From assembly GCA_009918425.1 (NCBI GenBank), contig RGEC01000016.1:1-18959 (forward strand): a stretch of DNA of 18,959 bases, given 5' to 3'. The notes under the pieces were generated by a model. The model made no database searches, had not been told where the DNA came from, and worked only from the letters and a program-made list of their open reading frames with translations. Below are positions 14,932 through 18,959 of this stretch, in pieces. The number at the start of each line of letters is the position of its first letter. Position 1 is the stretch's first letter. The translations under genes and the position numbers were made by a program. Origin of the DNA: Bacteroidota bacterium. GTDB lineage: Bacteria > Bacteroidota > Bacteroidia > NS11-12g > UBA955.

Positions 14932-17913
14932 ATGTATGTTTTTATCAATCCTGCGCGACTTTTCCTGCTCGCCTCATTGACCTCTCTTCCGATGCTTTCA
15001 TCGGCGCAAAACAGCACATTAAAAAAGCAGGCTATCTGGCAGCAGCGCGTGGATCATGATATTCATGTTGTCGTTGATGAAAAACAGAAAGTATTGCGGT
15101 GTTTTCAGACCATTATATATAAAAACAACAGTCCGGATGTGATCCAACGAATTCCTTTTCATATCTGGCCAAATGCTTTTTCAGGCAGGCACACTGCTTA
15201 TGGAAAAGAAGCGATTATTAATGGCAACAAGAAGTTTTTTAATGCCACAGAAGATGAACAGGGAGCACTGGATAGCCTGAATTTCTCCGTAAACGGCATT
15301 CCGGCCCGGTATAACGAAGATTCTATCAATCCTGACATTGTCTACCTTGTTCTGCCACAATCCTTAAACACGGGAGAGGAGATTACCATTGCTACGCCTT
15401 TCCGTGTAAAAATACCCTGGTTATTCAGCCGCATGGGTTATAATGGCGATCTGCTCTCAATTACCCAGTGGTATCCAAAACCGGCGGTATATGATGTAAA
15501 CGGCTGGAATGCATTTCCTTACGCTGAACAGGGAGAGTACTACAGCGAATTCGGAGATTATGCCGTTAATTTGGATGTGCCTGCCAACTGGCGTGTTGCT
15601 GCCACAGGTGAGTTGCAGGATTCTGCTGAATTTGCATGGCTCGATTCGCTTGTTTTAGGCCGTGATACAGCCGAAAGAATCGGCCGGAAAACGCTTTTAT
15701 ACAAACAAACCGAGGTAAGCGACTTTGCCTGGTTCGCAAAACCTGATTTTCAGGTTGCCAAAGGCAAGTCTACCTTGCCGGATGGCCATGAAGTAACAAC
15801 CTTCGCGTTTTACAAAGCATCAAAAAAAGTCAACGGACCTTCCATACTCAATGCCATAGACAAGGGGCTTCAATATTACTCAGGCCGTGTGGGAATATAT
15901 CCCTATCGGTATTGTTCTGTGGTTATAGGGCCTCTGCAAGGTGCAGGCGGAATGGAATATCCGATGATTACCATTTGTGCAGATGCTTCAGAAGGTACTA
16001 TTATCCACGAAGTGGGCCATAACTGGTTTCAGGGTATGTTGGGTTCTCAGGAGCGTGAACATCCCTGGATGGATGAAAGCATAAACACTTTTTACCAGCA
16101 GCAGGCAGAAGGCAAAGGCACAGACGAATATTCTCCCGGCGACAATTTTTCTGTCAATAGCGGGTATGCAGCGTTTCGTCTCACCCATGATGTGGGCCAG
16201 TTTCAGTGCGGACACCTGCACAGCCGCAGTTACACAGGGGTAAACTACGGAGCCATTGTTTATGCTATTAACCCTCAGCGGTTTCTATATCTGCAGGAAT
16301 ACCTGGGCCGATCGGTCATGGACAGCTGCATGAAAACGTATTTCAGAAAATGGCAGTATAAACATCCGCTGCCCGCTGACCTTCAAGCCACTATGGAGCA
16401 GGTTAGCGGTAAAAAACTGGGCTGGTTTTTTAATGGCCTTCTTGCAGGTGCTGCACCGGATGTGGCTATTCAATCGGTAAAAAAATCCAAAATAGGCTAT
16501 GTTGTGAACATCAACAATAAAACGCCTTACGAACTACCGTTTAAGCTTCAATGGCGCTACGGAACCCGCAAGGAAAGCATGTGGGTGCATTCAGATACCT
16601 CGTTGGAACTTGCAGGAAAAATGCAAGAGATTGTACTCAACGCGAGTGGTTATTTGCCAGAAAGCAACATGGCAAATAACGATGCTGTTACAAGCCGGGC
16701 CATTTTGAAAACCTGGGGTAAAGGCAAATTCGGATTTCCCGGTTTTTACAAGCGCGGACAGAACAAACAGTGGGTATTTCCCATGTTCTTTATGTGGAAC
16801 AAATACGATGGATATACCCCCGGACTGATATTTTCGAATATTACCTTTCCCCGCCGCAATTGGGAATATTGGATAGCACCTCTCTATGGCGTAAAATCCA
16901 AAGATGTTGTGGGTTTTACGGGCTTGCGCAGGAACATTTTTCACCATGGCGGGCCTTTTGCGCTCACCGAAATTGGATTCAACCTGCGCCGATTTAACTT
17001 TCTGCCTACATATGCATATTCTGAGCCTTCCATATACAACCGTTGGGCATTTAAAGTAAATCAGTTTTTTCGAGTATCAAAACCCTGGGTATTCAACAGG
17101 TTGGAAACGGAACTTACCCGTGTAAGACTTAGTGAAACTATTGTAACTCTTCCATCCTCAGCATGGGAGTCAGATGTAGCGAGAGTTTCATGGGTTAGGG
17201 AATCTACCAAAAAGCTGATGCCGTTCAATACACGGCTGGATATCATAGGGGGCGGAAACAAAATCAGCAATCTGTTTAGCAGTCAATCTGGGTTTATCAA
17301 TGGACGTTTTTTAATGGCCAATGCCACAGCAGAAATCTATATTCCTTATCCCAACAAATCCAAAAAAGACATAGGTTTCAGGGCCAAGGGTTTTGCTTCA
17401 GGAATGATGCATAATTATCTGGGCGGCACCGGCAATTTTGTCTTGCCTATTAGCGCACCGCAATTCAGTCCAAATGACCCCACATTCAGTCACATGGCCG
17501 TAGCCCGCAGTGCCCGTTTTGGAAGCGGCAATGGCTATTGGAGCCAGATGCTCGTAAATGGAACCAATGGAATCCGGATGTTTCCCAATCTCAATACCGA
17601 CAAATGGGTTGCGGGAGTGAATTTGAACACCCATGTTTTGCCGTTTTTGCCTATTCAGCTGTTTTTTGACGCTGCTTATGTTCCCGCCTCAGCCAACCTT
17701 TCAGAAAAGCTCCCTTATGCCGGTGGTTTGAGCTATTCAACCCGCGTTGGCAAAAGTTCTAATTTTGAAGCAACCCTGCCACTTTTTTACAGCAAAACAT
17801 TCAGGGATTTCAAATCAGCAAACCCATGGTTCAAACCCTATGAATACGCCACTGTGCGTGTAAAACTCGATTTGAACGACCCCTTTGATATCATAAGGAA
17901 TTTTATCTATTAA
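14932..17913 (+). CDS. M1 zinc aminopeptidase-like protein with C-terminal beta-barrel-like region
   Basis: A 993-residue exported protein. A signal peptide ends near SSAQ (about residue 26). Residues ~27-540 are an M1 (gluzincin) peptidase: the substrate-binding GGMEYP at about 339-344, zinc motif HEVGH at 359-363 with the downstream ligand E382 in MDES at the canonical HExxH-x18-E spacing, and Tyr439/Tyr444 in NYGAIVY where the catalytic Tyr is expected. M1 enzymes remove N-terminal residues from peptides. From about residue 607 the sequence changes to alternating, aromatic-rich strands (FPMFFMWNKYDG, RNWEYWIAPLYG, TGLRRNIFHH) and ends in a terminal aromatic, IIRNFIY, resembling an outer-membrane beta-barrel. 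So it may be anchored in the outer membrane. It is likely monocistronic, with a clear promoter. The peptidase call is firm; the barrel is inferred. Confidence 0.9.
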   Translation: MYVFINPARLFLLASLTSLPMLSSAQNSTLKKQAIWQQRVDHDIHVVVDEKQKVLRCFQTIIYKNNSPDVIQRIPFHIWPNAFSGRHTAYGKEAIINGNKKFFNATEDEQGALDSLNFSVNGIPARYNEDSINPDIVYLVLPQSLNTGEEITIATPFRVKIPWLFSRMGYNGDLLSITQWYPKPAVYDVNGWNAFPYAEQGEYYSEFGDYAVNLDVPANWRVAATGELQDSAEFAWLDSLVLGRDTAERIGRKTLLYKQTEVSDFAWFAKPDFQVAKGKSTLPDGHEVTTFAFYKASKKVNGPSILNAIDKGLQYYSGRVGIYPYRYCSVVIGPLQGAGGMEYPMITICADASEGTIIHEVGHNWFQGMLGSQEREHPWMDESINTFYQQQAEGKGTDEYSPGDNFSVNSGYAAFRLTHDVGQFQCGHLHSRSYTGVNYGAIVYAINPQRFLYLQEYLGRSVMDSCMKTYFRKWQYKHPLPADLQATMEQVSGKKLGWFFNGLLAGAAPDVAIQSVKKSKIGYVVNINNKTPYELPFKLQWRYGTRKESMWVHSDTSLELAGKMQEIVLNASGYLPESNMANNDAVTSRAILKTWGKGKFGFPGFYKRGQNKQWVFPMFFMWNKYDGYTPGLIFSNITFPRRNWEYWIAPLYGVKSKDVVGFTGLRRNIFHHGGPFALTEIGFNLRRFNFLPTYAYSEPSIYNRWAFKVNQFFRVSKPWVFNRLETELTRVRLSETIVTLPSSAWESDVARVSWVRESTKKLMPFNTRLDIIGGGNKISNLFSSQSGFINGRFLMANATAEIYIPYPNKSKKDIGFRAKGFASGMMHNYLGGTGNFVLPISAPQFSPNDPTFSHMAVARSARFGSGNGYWSQMLVNGTNGIRMFPNLNTDKWVAGVNLNTHVLPFLPIQLFFDAAYVPASANLSEKLPYAGGLSYSTRVGKSSNFEATLPLFYSKTFRDFKSANPWFKPYEYATVRVKLDLNDPFDIIRNFIY

Positions 17914-17950
17914 CCACATAATTCAAACAAATAACGCAATTTTGTAAACC

Positions 17951-18340
17951 ATGAATCGATTATTCGCCATCCTATGTCTCTCGTTGTTGGCCTTATCTGC
18001 CTGTAAGAAATACAAAGACGGACCATATGTTTCTATATGGAGCCGAAAGGAACGCATCGAAGGAAAATGGGTAGTGGCTTATGCCGAAAAAAACCAGCAG
18101 GAGGTAACAAACACCTACAAAGATCTGGTTTGGGAATTCACCCGTAATTATGCGGTGATTGAAACGCTCGATACCGGTAAAATGAACGGCATCTGGGGTA
18201 CCATGACCAACGATAAAGACTTTGTCATCGACTATGATAACGGCAAGCGCAGTATTTACGAAATCATTCGTCTTACCCGCAAACAATTTTGGATTCGCGA
18301 CCGGCAGAGTGAGCTAATCCTTCACCTGAAACCCTACTAA
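17951..18340 (+). CDS. Small lipoprotein, possibly lipocalin-like
   Basis: A 129-residue lipoprotein: signal peptide with lipobox LSAC, so Cys18 should be lipidated. The mature chain is rich in beta strands, starting with RIEGKWVVAYAE and continuing KDLVWEFTRNYAVIETL, GIWGTMTNDKDFVIDY and EIIRLTRKQFWIRD. The EGKW opening and the strand-by-strand pattern resemble lipocalin-like lipoproteins common in Bacteroidota, but I cannot confirm the family. No enzymatic residues seen. It starts 37 bp after the M1 peptidase stop. A weak -7-like CAATTTTG (17937-17944) lies 6 bp before the ATG, so it may have its own promoter or be read through from the peptidase gene. The TTG start of the transporter gene follows 2 bp after the stop. 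Confidence 0.85.
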   Translation: MNRLFAILCLSLLALSACKKYKDGPYVSIWSRKERIEGKWVVAYAEKNQQEVTNTYKDLVWEFTRNYAVIETLDTGKMNGIWGTMTNDKDFVIDYDNGKRSIYEIIRLTRKQFWIRDRQSELILHLKPY

Positions 18341-18342
18341 TC

Positions 18343-18959
18343 TTGGCCTGGCTGGCACCCGCCCTATACGGCCTGGTGGCAGGCTTTATGATGAGCATCC
18401 TGCTGGGGGTGGTTTTTTTTATGCTCATTCAAGCCGGTATTCAGCATGGCACAAAAAAGGGTGTAATCATCGCTTCCGGAGTAATAACAGGAGATATTAT
18501 TTTCCTCTCACTGGCCATTGGTTTTACGGCCGCCATTGCTGAGTTTTTGCAGAAATACCAGCAATTGATTTCTTTGCTGGGTGGCTTGTTGCTGCTGGCG
18601 ATGGGGCTGTGGATGTGGCTGAAAAAACGCCGTGTTGACGAAGAAAACAAGGAAGTAAAAGGATTGAGATCCGCCCGTGATTTTTTCATAAAACCGTTTG
18701 TTATCAATATCCTTAATCCTGCCAATGCTGCCTGGTGGTTGGGGTTGTACAGTTTTCCTCCTGCTTCAGCCTATGGTTTACAGCAGAAAATTATCTTTGG
18801 TACCTTCGCTGTACTGGCCATTTTCAGCACCGAAGTGGGCATCGCCGCCGGAGCATCTATGCTAAAAAACTATATTAAGGGAAAATGGCTCAAAAAAGTA
18901 GATAAAGCGGTTGCTATTGTAATGTTCATTATGGGACTGAATTTGTTGCTTAGGGCTAT
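18343..18959 (+). CDS. LysE-family transporter, 3'-truncated by window edge
   Basis: An open frame runs from 18343 to the end of the window without a stop (at least 205 residues), a little-noticed gene because it opens with TTG. The upstream in-frame stop is TGA at 18310-18312, so the TTG at 18343 is the best start; the ATG at 18388 would delete most of the first helix. The protein is mostly hydrophobic, with about five to six helices: YGLVAGFMMSILLGVVFFMLI, then a short KKG loop, IIASGVITGDIIFLSLAIGF, LLGGLLLLAMGLWMWL, a basic-acidic loop, and FINILNP-type NILNPANAAWWLGLY and later helices. The GV(I/F)TG(D)-type second helix and the NP motif are features of the LysE/RhtB exporter fold, which exports amino acids or other small solutes from the cytoplasm. 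The substrate cannot be told. It begins 2 bp after the lipoprotein stop, so co-translation is likely. Confidence 0.82.
   Translation, partial: MAWLAPALYGLVAGFMMSILLGVVFFMLIQAGIQHGTKKGVIIASGVITGDIIFLSLAIGFTAAIAEFLQKYQQLISLLGGLLLLAMGLWMWLKKRRVDEENKEVKGLRSARDFFIKPFVINILNPANAAWWLGLYSFPPASAYGLQQKIIFGTFAVLAIFSTEVGIAAGASMLKNYIKGKWLKKVDKAVAIVMFIMGLNLLLRA

Noticed and set aside
18441..18725. 94-residue minus-strand frame at the right end
   Set aside because: Antisense to the LysE-family transporter, which has clear membrane helices on the plus strand.
1..18959. CRISPR array, tRNA or rRNA gene, insertion sequence, integrase or phage gene, toxin-antitoxin pair
   Set aside because: I saw no direct repeat array, cloverleaf-like motif, transposase or recombinase signature, or paired small toxin-antitoxin genes on either strand by eye; a tRNAscan and repeat search would be needed to exclude degenerate cases.

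Overview
The window looks like an ordinary chromosomal segment of a Bacteroidota (Bacteroidetes) bacterium. The evidence is a secreted protein with a C-terminal type IX secretion (T9SS) sorting domain, signal peptides ending in '-AQ', several promoters of the Bacteroidota TTG/TAnnTTTG type, and no consistent Shine-Dalgarno sequences. GC content is in the 40s in most lines I sampled, but about 36% by hand count over positions 61-420. I cannot place it below phylum. I see no tRNA, rRNA, CRISPR array, insertion sequence, attachment site or prophage.

Layout from left to right. (1) 1-462: the 3' end of a DUF4116-like repeat protein cut by the left edge. (2) 488-3020, minus strand: an MsbA/ABCB-type ABC exporter followed by a GT-A glycosyltransferase, a likely two-gene envelope-glycan unit. 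(3) 3092-3796: comF. (4) 3869-7024: a 1051-residue secreted protein with four Calx-beta-like domains, an OB-like domain and a T9SS tail, ending in a strong hairpin. (5) 7096-8954: an M16 zinc peptidase joined by an ATGA overlap to an AlbA_2 (Schlafen-type) winged-helix protein. (6) 9075-9620: an unrecognised secreted protein whose stop abuts the stop of the next, convergent operon. (7) 9621-12066, minus: a polyprenyl-phosphate-type GT2 and a multi-pass GT-C-like membrane transferase with overlapping reading frames. (8) 12110-12562: a lipoprotein thioredoxin, divergent from the GT2. (9) 12614-14847, minus: a TPR protein overlapping by ATGA a phosphosulfolactate synthase (ComA family). A bidirectional terminator separates this pair from the thioredoxin gene. 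(10) 14932-17913: an M1 aminopeptidase with a long C-terminal region resembling an outer-membrane beta-barrel. (11) 17951-18959: a small lipoprotein and, two bases later, a LysE-family transporter with a TTG start, cut by the right edge.

Most genes serve the cell envelope: glycan assembly and export, surface proteins, periplasmic redox and proteolysis. The ComA homologue hints at sulfonate metabolism, possibly sulfonolipids. I do not see a new defence or mobile system. The points most worth checking are the M1-barrel architecture, the ComA-TPR coupling, and promoters whose -7 box sits only 4-7 bases before the start codon, which predicts nearly leaderless mRNAs. Several starts are placed downstream of the longest open frame: TTG/GTG extensions were trimmed at 11159, 14856, 7057, 3821 and 14914.
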